Source: Certhia americana (taxonomy: Eukaryota > Chordata > Aves > Passeriformes > Certhiidae). From it: a stretch of DNA of 64,000 nucleotides. The notes under the pieces were generated by a model. That model made no database searches, was not told the DNA's origin, and saw only the letters and a list, made by a program, of their open reading frames with translations. Below, one piece after another: positions 27,794 to 38,741 of this stretch. Each line of letters begins with the position of its first letter. Positions within the stretch are counted from its first letter, which is position 1. Position numbers and translations under genes: made by a program. The stretch spans positions 6,478,022 through 6,542,021 of the forward strand of contig CM031878.1 of the NCBI GenBank assembly GCA_018697195.1, given 5' to 3'.

Positions 27794-28263
27794 AAAGGGT
27801 GTGGACCTGTTGTAGAGTACCCAGAAGAGGCCACAGAGATTATCAGGGGGCTGGAGAACCTCTGCTACGGAGACAGGCTGAAAGAATAGAGGTTGTTCAC
27901 CTGGAGAAGAGAAGGATTCAGGCAGAGCTTATTGGGGTATTTAAATACTTTAGGATGCTTATGAGAGATGGGGAGAGACTTCTGAATATAGCCAGTACCA
28001 ATAGGATAAGGGCTCCTGCTTTTCAAACAAAGGGGAGCAGATTCACTCTAGACACAAGGATTACTTTTTTAATCAATTAGTTGGTGAAACACTGGCATAG
28101 GCTGCCCAGAGGGGTTATAGGTTACTCATTCCTGGAAACTTTCAAGATCCTTTAGACAAGACTGAGCAATCTGCTGTAGTTGAGGATGTCCCTGCTCACT
28201 GTCAGGGGCTTGGAGCAATGACCTTTAAAGGTCCCTCCCATCCCAAACCATTCTGATTCTGTG
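27794..28263 (+). mobile_element. CR1 LINE 3' part, truncated
   Basis: In sense orientation it shows the ORF2 C-terminal region (GGACCTGTTGTAGAGTACCC, GGGGCTGGAGAACCTCTGC, GGTTGTTCACCTGGAGAAG), the CATAGGCTGCCCAGAGG block, AGGTCCCTCCCATCCCAAAC and the terminal ATTCTGATTCTGTG repeat. It is about 470 bp, 5'-truncated, with internal stops. It lies sense to CELF4 and 5.5 kb before the first exon seen. Confidence 0.9.
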
Positions 28264-31200
28264 CATCTGGTGATCACCCTCAGTGCTATCTTCTCTTCCT
28301 TCTCTGCCCAGGATGAATCAGGAGAGTGAGCAAGAAAGATCAACTCTGCTTCTTGCATTCTCCCTTGTAAATGTGCCACTTGGTCCTGTGCACTGGCTTT
28401 TCTTCTTACCCACACCTGCATAGAAAACCTCTCTAGGCTTCCTGTTTGTTGTGTCAAGGTGCCAAGGAGATAAGCTTAAAGCCTTCCCAATGCCAGGACC
28501 AAGGCACTGCAGCTGCTTCCCCTCTTTGTGTGCAAGCATGTGTGGGAAGGAGGGGAATAGCATCAGGGACAAAAAATTATTAGCTGTAAAAGTTAGCCAG
28601 GGACACAGAGATGGTAAATCTGCCCTTCTTTATTTCCAAGGCCTCAGAAGCCACGTTCTAGATGGTAAAGCTGGTTTGTGCTTTTCTGAAACAAGGATTC
28701 AACCTCTTTGTTTTGCATGAGGAATACGAGAACACAAGTGTATTTATATACTCTTATCTAAATGTACCCCCACGCACACACATACATTAGCGAGAGCTAT
28801 CTGGATAAACACAATCCTGTGTCATGTCTCCCTGCGAGTGACCCTAATTTTCCCCCAGTCCCTCTACAATTGCTGTGATTCTTGTTCTTGTCCTCTTGCT
28901 CCACAGAGGGTCAAACATCCTGCATCTCATTGTCCCTTCTGTCTCTTTAATTAGTGCCCATCCTCCCCCTTCTCCCCCTCACTCCAGTGTCCCCCCTTCC
29001 CATCTCCTCTCAGCACTTGGTTTGCAGTGCTCTATTATTTCACCTTTCACGTGTGCCGCCTCCTTCGCCCGGGCCCATCTGACACTTCTGCCTTACACTC
29101 ATCATGGAAACATAACATTTAAATACAAATAGAACAGGGAATAATTTAACCCCTATTTGCACTGTGGAAGGTACCAAGGCTGCATATAAACACTGCAGGG
29201 AGGTCTATAGATGCTGTATATTTATCTGACAAGTTGCATTTCTTCACCATGGTGCCCTGCAGCCAGCTTTTCAGACAAGTATAAGCCTCCATTCCTGGCA
29301 GAGTGGTCAAAAAGAGGGAAGTCTGGTTCCACAGGTGTATTGGAAATGTCACCAAAGGGACATGTCTGGAAATTCTGATTTGCTTTTGCAGTGGTCTTTC
29401 TCTCCCTTTCTATCCTCCTTTGAGGAAATTGGGGTGCTGCCACCTGTCATTGTAGTAACTTGTTTATGGCAAAATAGGGCAGACCTGAAAGGATCTTAAT
29501 TTTCACTATTATCAGAATTCACCAGCAAAAAACTCCTTGTCTCTCCTGGGTGCCACAACACACAAAGTTACCTACCCATGGTTGGATATTTCCATGGCAA
29601 AATGGGTTTGATGAACTCAGCTTGTAGAAAAAGACTGATAATGGTGTGTACAATAATGAGGGAAGACAACAACATGAGAAGAGGCTCACATTGACACTAT
29701 ATTCAGCTGCAATGTTGCAGGGCAGTGTCACTGCTCATACTGGTGCTGGTTTTAGGGCTGTCACTGCGGCAAGGTTAGTGGGGAGTCCTCAGATGAGAAA
29801 GAAACTGAAATTATTACCTGGGAGAATGCAGACAGAAATTTGGACAGGTTGTTCCTCACAAAAGCAAAGGGGAGATGCCCGGATATGAATCAACATTTGA
29901 TGCACAGCCATGTGTTGCCTTGAGGAGGCTAAATGGAATAGGTTTTTTTCATCACACCTGTTCTTAGACATGCTGTGTAAGTTCACTGTCCTCAATCCCC
30001 TCAATTAGGGGGGTGCTCCTCCTGGGTGCCCATCTCAGTTGATCAAGCCTGTGTGGCACTGCCAGGTAAAATCGCCTCTCTGTGGCCGCAGGCCAGTTTA
30101 GGTTGGAGCATAAGGTCATGTCCACAGCTCATGCTAGGGACTTCCTAGGGACATCCCAGATCATGGGCTCATGCCTGGCCCCTTTTCATCCTTCTCTTCT
30201 GCCCTGGACAGTGATATTTCTGTTCTCCTTGACTGTGCGTTCACTTTGGTCTGGGACCCATTTCTTAGGAAGCCTGGTCGGAGGTGTTCTTGTCCCACAG
30301 TCCCACAGTCTGAAATGGCACTGAGCATTGAGCCTGGCAATGAAGGAGACAGGGGACTGAGCCTGCCCAGGGCTCTGAAATGTGGGTGTGAATCCTGAGA
30401 CACTTGTAGTTGGAACAATGTCTCACTGAAAGAGGAAGAAGCATGGGACTCCAGATGGTGATATGGGTGGAATTTGTTGGTAGAGATGCACCCTACAGTC
30501 AGGCAGAGCTTAGGGACAGCATCATCTAGGACTGCTCCAGGCTTGTGTGAGGCTTAAAACTTTTTTAGGATGTAGTGCCCTCAAATCTCACTAGAAGTCA
30601 CTGGAAGGTTCTGGGAGGAGCACAGTGAGGTGCACATGTGCTCAAGACACACCTTGATGACTTCAACATCCCCTCTTCATTTCATTCTTGCAAACTCATG
30701 GTCTTTCTTAGAGATATTTGCAAATCAGAAGTAGTTGTCTAGGTGAATGGCAATGCAAGGTTTTGTCTGGGATGGGAAAGAGTAGTGTATGTTGATGTCC
30801 AGGGTGTAAGAGACTCATAAAAGACCATTAGAGGATAAATTCATTAGACAAGACGTGATTCACGTTGAATGGTCCCTTCTTCTGGATTCTTCTTGCTATT
30901 TGCTACTCAGGATATGTGAAGGGTGTTGTTAAAACGTAGTGTTGAGTTCCCTGACAGAGCTGAGATGTGAGAGGCAAAAGCAGCACTTGTTATAGAAACC
31001 ATTGAAAGTAAAAAACTTGCTAAATCGACTAATTTTTAATTAGTTTAGTGCGTGATTGAGTAGAGTACCAAGGTGGCAAATATAAAAAATTATTCTCCTG
31101 ACCACACAGGGTTAGGAGGGAAGGAGAATGCCGATTTGGAGATGGGGTTTGAGGTGATGTCCAAGCAATGGCTGTCCATGAGCATCTCCTTCATACCATC

Positions 31201-31483
31201 TCCCCTGGACCAGCAGTTCCTGGGGAAGGTGACCCTCCCATTTAATAGAGCCTGTTTCTGAGGGCCAGATGACCACGTCATGGGTGGCTCACCAAAGCAC
31301 CACATCTTTTGCCAGCCAGTAAAGACCCAGCGTACTGCAAAGATGCAGGGTGGGGGCATGTAAAAATAATAATTTGAGCCATTCCTAAAACACCTAGTTT
31401 TAGCTTTACATAAACTAGACCAGACAAGGCAGTTTTAGGCCAGTTCCACACTAGAGAGTTTTGCTGACAGAGGAGGGATGTGA

Positions 31484-31500
31484 TTTTTTTTTTTTTTTTT
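31484..31500. repeat. T17 homopolymer
   Basis: An uninterrupted run of 17 T is followed by AAATTATA. Similar T16 runs are at 1237-1252 and 35264-35279. Confidence 0.95.
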
Positions 31501-32429
31501 AAATTATACATTTATATTAGCAAAAAGTCTGCTGAAAACAGTTACACAGCTATAGGAGTGCTTTTGCTGATGCAGCGTATTTGAAACAGGGGAAGCTGTA
31601 CAAAGTACAATATAACACTCTTCTGCAGTGCTGGAAGTATTTAACAGACACAAAGTTTCTAGGCAAAATCTTTTGTCAATCATGCTCCTAGTTCTTTAGA
31701 GCTCATCTGCCCCCTTCTTAAAATATCTTGTAAGAAGCTGGTCCAATTTTCTGCGTAAGTTTTCTTCCAATATCTGTGAAATCTTGGGGCTTTGGACTGG
31801 ACTTGTTTCCTAAGGCTCTGTCATGCTCTAAACTAAAAGATACACCCCAGAGCACACAGTGAACTTCAGTAGCTGTTTCTCTAAGGCTTGTACCTCTTGG
31901 AGTCTCTTCTGCAGGACACATTGGCTGTTGGGAAAACAATCCTTTCACATGTAAAGTGGGGACAACCTACAAGCTGCATGGTTCTAGGTGGGACTGGGAC
32001 TTTTCAGACTATTTCTGTTTTTCTCACCTATCAGAAGTGTACCTGTATCTCCCTAAACCTATTTTTCCTGCCAGTTCAGCAGCCTAGCCGAAGGCAACGT
32101 AATTCCTGCTCTTCTGTGGGCAGTACACTTTTTGTTGCCGTGGATAACTCAACTGCAGGGTTGAAAGCTCCTAATATCCTCATTCAATAGCCACTGCATG
32201 AAAAATTATTCACATCCAAGGCTGTAAAGTAATTTGCCAATGTGCAGGTGCATCTTAAAGAGGGGAATTTTGATCAAACACTGGTTGAAGCAGAACAGAT
32301 TGCCTACACCAGTGATTCTTCAGTGAACAAAAGTGACATGAATTGCCCAATTAGTCAGCCAGAAAAGGGTTATTGCAAACCAGAGTTTTGTTCAGCTTTA
32401 GGTTAACCTATTCACTAAAAAAATAAATT

Positions 32430-32720
32430 AAATTAAAAAAAAATTATTTAGATATTTACATATATTTATTCAAATTAGTTACATCTGCTCTGTAACGTGC
32501 TCTGAAAAAACCCTCTTGGTTCACACATTTACATAGTGTTTAATGAATCATAAATAAGACGTTTATGAATCATGTGCAAATGGCCTGTTTACATACACAA
32601 TGTAAACTATGTAAATTTTCTTCTTTTCTGGGTGTGATGTACTAGTCTTTGAACAGAAACCTGATCGAGAGGCGTCACTCAGCCCCCTCTGAGATCCTTC
32701 TGACAATCATTTGTTTTCAC
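32430..32720. promoter_or_regulatory. Candidate conserved non-coding element 1.1 kb upstream of the RRM2 exon
   Basis: Unique A+T-rich sequence with repeated words: TTACATAGTGTTTAATGAATC, AAGACGTTTATGAATCATG, TGTTTACATACACAATG, then CTGATCGAGAGGCGTCACTC. It ends just before the CR1 copy at 32778. Two TGAATCAT words and two TTTACATA words suggest paired factor sites. Confidence 0.3.
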
Positions 32721-32777
32721 CAATATTTTTTGGAGGTGTCTCATGAAGACCCAAACTTGGTTTAAGTTCATGTACAA

Positions 32778-33035
32778 ATCATAGAATCATTTGGGTTGGA
32801 AGGGGCCCTGAAGACCATCTAATTCCAATTCCTTCTCTGGGCTCACCCCAGCAGGTCCCTGTCCCTCCTGTGCTGTGCCCCAGCTCTGGATGCAGTGCTC
32901 CAGGTGTGTCTCAGCAGAGCAGAGCAGAGGGGCAGAATCCCCTCCCTGCCCTGCTGCCCACGGGGCTCTGGATGCAGCCCAGGACACGTTTGGCTCTCTG
33001 GGCTGTGAGTGCACAGTGCTGGGTCACATTGAGTA
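32778..33035 (-). mobile_element. CR1 LINE 3' end, truncated, with internal deletion
   Basis: It begins with ATCATAGAATCATTTGGG and TTGGAAGGGGCCCTGAAGACC (reverse complement of the CR1 3' end). It then continues with CAGCTCTGGATGCAGTGCTCC, GGTGTGTCTCAGCAGAGCAG and GGACACGTTTGGCTCTCTGGG, which are normally several hundred bases farther into the element. The jump suggests an internal deletion or a distinct CR1 subfamily. It ends about 760 bp upstream of the first CELF4 exon seen. Confidence 0.85.
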
Positions 33036-33790
33036 TCCTTGTTCAAAATACAATTACCCACTAGCAGAAAACATCCTGCTTTAGCATGAAATACTACCTG
33101 CCTGAGCTATCTCAGATATTAGCAATCGTATAAGTTAACTTTATGTTTCAAAAAACAATTTAAGTTTGAAAAACTTTGGGCTTATTTCAAATGAACTTTA
33201 TAAATATATTAAAAATCTCATCCAAACTTGTAGATACATGTCTCTGAGTGGGCATGAATGACAAATCTCCAGTTTACAGGCTGTGACTTCCGTTATATCC
33301 TGATTTTAAAAAGCTTATGTTAAACATTTTTTTCCTACAGCTCATTTAGTATTGCGAGGGCTACTAACTTATGTTATTTTTCATTTGGACTTTGTTCCAA
33401 TATACTATATTTATCACATTCCTCTTGGATTGCAGTCTGAGCAATGTTGTCATTTCAGTTACTGCAAACTGACTGCAAAAACTGATCTTGAGAAGCTGAT
33501 TTGGAAGACTTTGGTGCCTAGGTTTTAAGAGGCAGATAAAGGTTTTATGTATATAACCAAACCATTTTTGTTTGCTGGTTGGTGGTTTGGTTTTTCCAAA
33601 ATTTGCTGGATTATTTTCAATTACTCATGTGAAGTCAGAGGCTATTAGGATTTTTCGAGCCAGCCACCTGAAAAGACTTGCAGTTTCTGTGATGTGTCAC
33701 CTTGGTGAAGTCACCGTTTTTGTTGCATGTGATACTGAGCTGTCTTGGCTTTCACATCCCTCCTGAAATATGGTAAGCATCTCTTTATTT

Positions 33791-33803
33791 TGTTCCAGAA
33801 GAC
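33791..33803 (+). promoter_or_regulatory. CELF4: Tandem NAGNAG splice acceptor before CELF4 RRM2
   Basis: The acceptor reads TTCCAGAAGAC: one AG at 33797-33798 and another at 33800-33801. If the preceding exon ends in G, as the phase demands and as the family predicts, the first site gives Gly-Glu-Asp-Arg and the second Gly-Asp-Arg. CAG normally outcompetes AAG at such sites, so the Glu-plus form should dominate. From memory, mammalian CELF4 isoforms also vary at exactly this junction. Use of either site here is inferred. Confidence 0.7.
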
Positions 33804-33927
33804 AGAAAACTCTTTGTGGGCATGCTCAATAAGCAGCAGTCGGAAGACGACGTGCGCAGGCTATTCGAGGCGTTTGGCAACATTGAGGAGTGCACAATCC
33901 TTCGGGGACCCGACGGCAACAGCAAAG
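33799..33927 (+). CDS. CELF4: CELF4 internal coding exon, first half of RRM2 (129 nt)
   Basis: This exon encodes the start of the second RNA-recognition motif of CELF4, a CUG-BP/ELAV-like RNA-binding protein that regulates splicing, stability and translation of neuronal mRNAs. Seen: a pyrimidine-rich tract and AG at 33797-33798, then a frame reading [38 protein letters not shown], and a GTAAGG donor at 33928. LFVGML (33810-33827) is the RNP2 motif on strand beta-1. The exon starts with the last two bases of a codon and ends with the first base of a glycine codon completed at 38662. The [12 protein letters not shown] stretch fits CELF4 rather than CELF3, CELF5 or CELF6 as I recall those paralogues. 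A second acceptor three bases in (AG at 33800-33801) would remove the leading Glu. At 129 nt the exon could be skipped in frame. Splice use is inferred; identity is very secure. Confidence 0.96.
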
Positions 33928-34481
33928 GTAAGGGATGGCTTGTGTTGAGCTACACCTGGTCTTCATTTCTATATCATTTTCTGGTGTGACAAAAGTATCA
34001 TGCAGCCCTCAGAATAGCACCTCTTACTTTAGGAGGGGTCACAATTTACTCTGCTGGTCCTTCTCTGCTTGTGCATGAGAGGAAAAAGCTGATTGCTTGC
34101 GTGTAAAATACACGTCTCCAAAGGGCTATGTCTTACCACATACAAACTGATGCCTCCCCTCTGGACAGGGCCTTTGCATTCACTCAAGATGAGCTCTCTC
34201 CATCCCATTGAACAGGATGACTCTTTCTTTTAAAAAAAAGTAAATTGGTACTTCACATTTTGATTCACCTGTTCCATCAGTGCCATCCACCAGCCCCAGG
34301 TCTTCCCCTTCTTCATCTGGTCTTTGCATGGACTCACACCAGCCAGTGATTGTAGCTGCAAGGATACAGGTGCCAGGTTAAATATTATACACATTACACA
34401 CTTACTGTTTGAAACCCTCCCTCATTGCAAAACTAGGTGCCTTTCCTCCTTCTGCCACATTTTTTTAACTGGATAGCACAA

Positions 34482-34525
34482 AAGCCTCATTCTCCTGCTA
34501 CAGCCTAGGCAGGAGAATGAGGCTT
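34482..34525. repeat. Perfect inverted repeat, 17-bp arms, 10-nt loop
   Basis: Arm AAGCCTCATTCTCCTGC (34482-34498) faces GCAGGAGAATGAGGCTT (34509-34525) across TACAGCCTAG. It lies 555 nt after the donor of the first CELF4 exon and could fold as a stable intronic hairpin in the pre-mRNA. Confidence 0.95.
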
Positions 34526-35082
34526 CTCTCTTTTGTAGGAAGGTCATATTTTTCCCCCATAAGTCTCTAGACAAAGTAACTTCAATCTGAATAGAAAGCC
34601 CTTTCCTTCTGGCAGTATAATGTGTCCATTAAATATTGGTCTGAATATAATATAGCATAAATTGTGTCAGCATGTGCAACACCAAAGCAGAGGCCAGAAG
34701 AGTCTTGCCAACACAGTTCTTATCTCACTGGCTGTTTTGACAAGTGGCAACATCAACCAGCACATTTTTGCAACAGGGAGGCAAAAAGTCCAAATCATAG
34801 TGATGCACTGGAGAAAGATACTGTTATTCCATAAAATCGCTGGTAGAAAAAAAATACTTTACACCAGCCTCATAGCTGTTCAATACACTGCACATCTCAG
34901 CCTTCCTGATATAAATGGCTGAAAATAAACTGTGGGGACCTTTTTTCAGTTTTGTGGTTACTCTATTTACACAACACCCAAAGACAGGGAGGAAGTAGTA
35001 AGATAAGATGTCCTAGAGAAGCTCCAACCATCATAACAGCAGACAGTTAAACATGTCTTTCACTGAACAAATCAGTAAATTG

Positions 35083-35120
35083 GAAAAAAGAACAAAAAAA
35101 AAAAACAAACAAAAAAAACC
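35083..35120. repeat. A-rich tract with AAAC words
   Basis: A-rich run of AACAAAAAAAAAAAACAAAC type, followed 140 bp later by a T16 tract (35264-35279). The two could pair in RNA, but imperfectly. Confidence 0.75.
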
Positions 35121-37039
35121 CTGTCTATTTCCACCTGGAATGAAATCTAATGACAAAGGAGTTAAACAGAGTAATAATAAAGGCAATAAAGTCTGAGTTC
35201 TGTAAGAAACAAATTCCAGAGGAGATCCAACCCACAGACTTGTCTTCATTCTTGCTTTATCTCTTTTTTTTTTTTTTTTCCCTTTTAAAACAATTTCATT
35301 ATAAGACAGAATCTGAGTGGCAGCTCCATATTGCTAACCAGTTTAATTATTAGTGCTAGCAGGCTGCAGTCTCAGGCTGACGTTTCACTGAGCTGTTCAG
35401 GATCAATACTGAGCCTTGACAGAGTTAATATTACCAGCTTCCATTTGCTGGTGCTATTTACTGAGAATGTGAAGCTCCTAATTTACACACACATGGTTTC
35501 TTGCATGCACACATGCACACAGAGCAGTCAATCCAATGGAAAACTTAAGGCTAGTGTCCTTATCTTAGGAGACAGTCAGGCAAGCCACAACTCCTACAAA
35601 GTTACTCCCAGTCTGTAATGTTTTCCATCTGCTAGAAACCAATATGTGACACACATTGCTTGTGAGCTACTTATTTTGGGTAAAACCCATAAGGCTTAAA
35701 TTCTACGTAAGTTGAGATTTAAGCAGATTGTCTAAATTCCAGATAGCAGTCAGATCCCATGCACTAAAATCCTACCCAGCCCCCCTGGGTATCCCTGTGG
35801 TGAGCCTATACACTCTTCAGGTAGCTCAGTGCAAGCACTGCTCTCAGAAGCTGGGTTGCAGCTCTCCAGTTTAATCCCATCACAGTGCAGGCATAGCCAA
35901 AAAGCTGCCTAAGCCTTTTCTGAAGCCATAGGTGCTCTCCTGAGCCATGGGACATGGCCTTCAGGGTCTGCAGAAATAACTCCTGCATGAGTCTCAGTGC
36001 TAGCAACAGTGGCTGGAGCAGATACACAGGTGACAGAAGAGCTGGGACTCAGGAATTTCTCACCCTGAAGAGGAATGCAGCACCTCTCTTTTCTGGGAAA
36101 GGATGGAGTGGTTCTTCATCACCCCAGGTAAAGATCACCAGGGTTCAGGCAGGAGTTCAGGAGTTCCAAGGTTAGGGACCTGAAGTGGATCCAGAAGGAC
36201 CCATAAAGTCTTCATTGCTGCTGCTCTCTGTGCAGTTATTCTTTTTCCTTTCATAATTTTTTTTCCTATTCAGCTGTCTACCTCAATAACTAAGAAAGTA
36301 AAAATTTCCAACAGCACCCTCCACAAGAAGAGCCGCTGCAATTACAGTCCTAGGGCCTGATTCTGCAGTCTCCTCCAAGCTGACAAAACAGTCAGGGCAG
36401 CCCTTCCAGCTCTAGTCTGGGAGCAAAAGAACAAGAAAACCTTAAGCACATGTATCACCCTGTTCAGCAGAGGTTATATCTCTGTGTGTGTCGAAATCCC
36501 TTCACACTCCAGAGTTTCTCCTGTCAAAAGGACATCATTGTTCTGAGAAGAGTGACATGACTCATGTCCTCAGCTCACCAGCTCCTGGAGGCAGTTCCAG
36601 GGACAATGGGAAGGAAGATTTTATGCACTTTTGGTGTTATGTACAGAAGCTGTCGATTGAATGCACAAACAAAAAAGGACAAAATGTTAGTATCTCTGCT
36701 ATTGCCTTGCCATTTACACCAGTAAAATCTGAGTTTTCACTCATCCTGCTACCTCAAAACCTATTGGAAGCAGTTAATAGAAAGCAGTAGGAGGGATCCC
36801 ATTAGCATCCTGGGCATTAAACAAGATAAATGCCTGCTACTCCCTTTATTCCCACCTTTATCCAGCTCCACTGATCCATCAGGACCCTCAGCACAGGGGT
36901 GAATTTCACCTGACAAGAGTGAAGCCTTCGACATGACAGCAGCACCACAGCAAAAAATCCTGTTCTAAATGAAATTGGTGACTGGAACAGGAAAGCTTTT
37001 GTATATTTGCTAATCAGCATCTTCTTTTTAGAGGCAGAA

Positions 37040-37270
37040 AGTACAAAAGAATCTCTGCAAATAATTAAACACCCTAATTCTGGATTATCTCTGATTAGTG
37101 AAGAGGAAGACGCAGCATCTCAGGAGTCCGGGAATGCTGGGCTGGGATTATGTCATAATTGATCCCCATTGTTTCCAGCTGAAGTTTATCTATCTCATTT
37201 TCTCATGATTGTCTCCTCTCAGCTCCTTATAAATTAGATCCAACTATTAGCAATAATCATTGGGTCTTTC
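37040..37270. promoter_or_regulatory. Candidate conserved non-coding element
   Basis: A compact run of homeodomain-like words (AATAATTAAAC, CTAATTC, GGATTA twice, CATAATTGATC, TAAATTAGATC, AATAATCATTGG) surrounds a short CpG-containing centre (GTCCGGGAATGC). This composition is typical of developmental enhancers in introns of neuronal genes. Conservation could not be tested. Confidence 0.35.
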
Positions 37271-38661
37271 CTGAAATACAGCCTGAGCACAGTGCTGAGA
37301 GGCAAAGTGAACAGCCCTCAAAGTGAACTGTAAGATATATGTATATTACTTTTAGAAGGGGCTATCACTGCTTTCTTCAGTGTCACTTCTATCAGCCTGC
37401 AGTGATGATTTTAGGGACGTTTGGGGTTCATTCTTCTACTTTGCAACTTGTATTGCTTCATTTTTCACCCAGCAGTGTAGTGATCTATAAGGGTATGAAG
37501 ACCTTCTAGAAATGTTGCAAAGGGGCTGAAGGAGTGCCATCCCACTGTCAAGACTGGCGTCCCATGCCCTGCAATCTGCACCCGTTCAGGAAAACCAAGA
37601 GGGCTTTGCAAATTGATTAAAAGCTCAAAAGTCATCGGTAGTAATAGAAGGGGATGGAAGCCAAAAACTTCTCAGATCTCTCACAATCTGTTCCAAAAAC
37701 AGCCCTAGCATATGGAAATTACCCTTCCCATCTCTGAGTCAGTTTGCTTGTAGCTGGGAGTGTTGGCAATACTTTCCTCCACCCTAGAAGTGCATGTAAC
37801 CCTTTGAAGTGTTGATCATTTTTGCACTTCAGCACATATCAATAAATGCACTTTTCTGCCCTAAAACATTACGTAAGAGTTTGGTGTGAGACTCCCCACA
37901 CAGCAACACAGGCCAGAGAAATACTGCCCACATTACTCTAATGTCCAGAAGAGAACACCTACACAGGCATTGACTTTGCAGCTATGAAAAGCTAGGATTC
38001 AAGTTTTAGTGGTGGCAGGATGGTAATCAACACATGGATACCTCTCCCACCCCTGCTACTTCACCAGAAGGTGTCTCATACTTTGCCAGACCTAAGTGGC
38101 TTGCAGCCAAGACAAGCTCTGGGCAGTCTGTCACAGAGCTGTATCAAGCAGTGATATGATAAGGTACCTTGTGGGTTTGGAATAACTTGAATGCCTTCTG
38201 CACATTTGTCCCATTGTTGCTTGCATCAAGTATGTGCAGCTTTCCAATAACTTGCACATGCTTCCATATTGTTTCTCACAACCATAGAGGGAAAAACATT
38301 CAGTATTAAGACTAATACAAATAAAAGAAACAGATTTTTCATCCAATAAATTATAGAATTGTGCAAGATTCTGCAATGGAAAGCTGTGGAGGTCAAAACT
38401 TGACTAGATTCATGATGTTCTTGCTAAGTTTGTGTCTGTCAGTACTTATTACAAGCAATGTGGGTATTCTGGAAGCAGCTTAGCCATAAGAGGTCCTCAG
38501 GCTGCTAATGTCTGGACTCTGGAAAAGGACCAGGACACATTTTTTGTTGTTCTTTCTTAATAAACATATTACTGGTCACTTCTGAGGTAAGCATACTTAG
38601 CTAGGTGGAATTTCATGGTGTCCGTGCAAACTTTCTTATACTCTTCTTTTTCCTCTTCCAG

Positions 38662-38741
38662 GGTGTGCATTTGTGAAATACTCTTCACATGCAGAGGCCC
38701 AAGCTGCCATCAATGCCTTGCATGGCAGCCAGACAATGCCG
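38662..38741 (+). CDS. CELF4: CELF4 internal coding exon, RNP1 part of RRM2 (80 nt)
   Basis: This 80-nt exon continues RRM2 of CELF4. Seen: a strong polypyrimidine tract (38641-38659), AG at 38660-38661, a frame reading [20 protein letters not shown] then HGSQTMP, and a consensus donor GTGAGT at 38742. Its first two bases complete the glycine begun at 33927, so the RNP1 octamer on strand beta-3 (GCAFVKYS, codons up to about 38684) spans the splice junction. The two aromatic residues F and Y that stack on RNA bases are present. The exon ends on a full codon (phase 0). Because 80 is not a multiple of three, skipping it would shift the frame. Read-through into the intron runs in frame to a stop at 38898-38900. 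A TGCATG hexamer lies inside the exon at 38719-38724. Identity and borders are very secure. Confidence 0.97.

Larger units (their letters stand above)
1..33798 (+). other. CELF4: CELF4 upstream intron (3' part, start outside window)
   Basis: No coding exon was found in these 33.8 kb on either strand. I looked for the RRM1 exons and the short exon ending ...KPADSESRG that should precede 33799 and saw none, so they lie upstream. The interval is typical vertebrate intron: moderate A+T, few CpG, stops in all frames, and ORFs under 150 codons with no family resemblance. Repeats inside it are listed separately. Between them most sequence is unique and unrecognised. Blocks with locally unusual composition (CpG islets or clustered TAAT motifs) are near 18500-18790, 20530-20670, 23560-23900, 29030-29140 and 32430-32720. 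T16, T17 and A-rich tracts occur near 1237-1252, 22425-22492, 26188-26290 and 31484-31500. Very long introns early in the gene are normal for CELF family members. Confidence 0.85.
33928..38661 (+). other. CELF4: CELF4 intron between the two RNP-bearing exons (4734 nt)
   Basis: The intron is bounded by GTAAGG and a pyrimidine-rich CTCTTCCAG. It splits a glycine codon within RNP1 of RRM2. I saw no coding sequence. It contains a perfect inverted repeat (34482-34525), A-rich and T16 tracts (35083-35120 and 35264-35279), and a block at about 37040-37270 with several homeodomain-type motifs that looks like a conserved non-coding element. I recognised no CR1 copy in it, unlike both neighbouring introns. 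Failure to splice it would lead the frame to a TGA about 60 nt into the intron. Confidence 0.9.

Noticed and set aside
27649..28080. 143-codon plus-strand ORF
   Set aside because: Its second half is translated CR1 sequence in a partly wrong frame; it is a repeat artefact.
1..33798. RRM1 exons of CELF4
   Set aside because: I looked for the RRM1 motifs and the short exon ending in SESRG and found none, so they lie upstream of the window.
34482..34525. MicroRNA precursor
   Set aside because: The 17-bp stem is shorter than a usual pre-miRNA stem and the bases beyond the arms do not pair.
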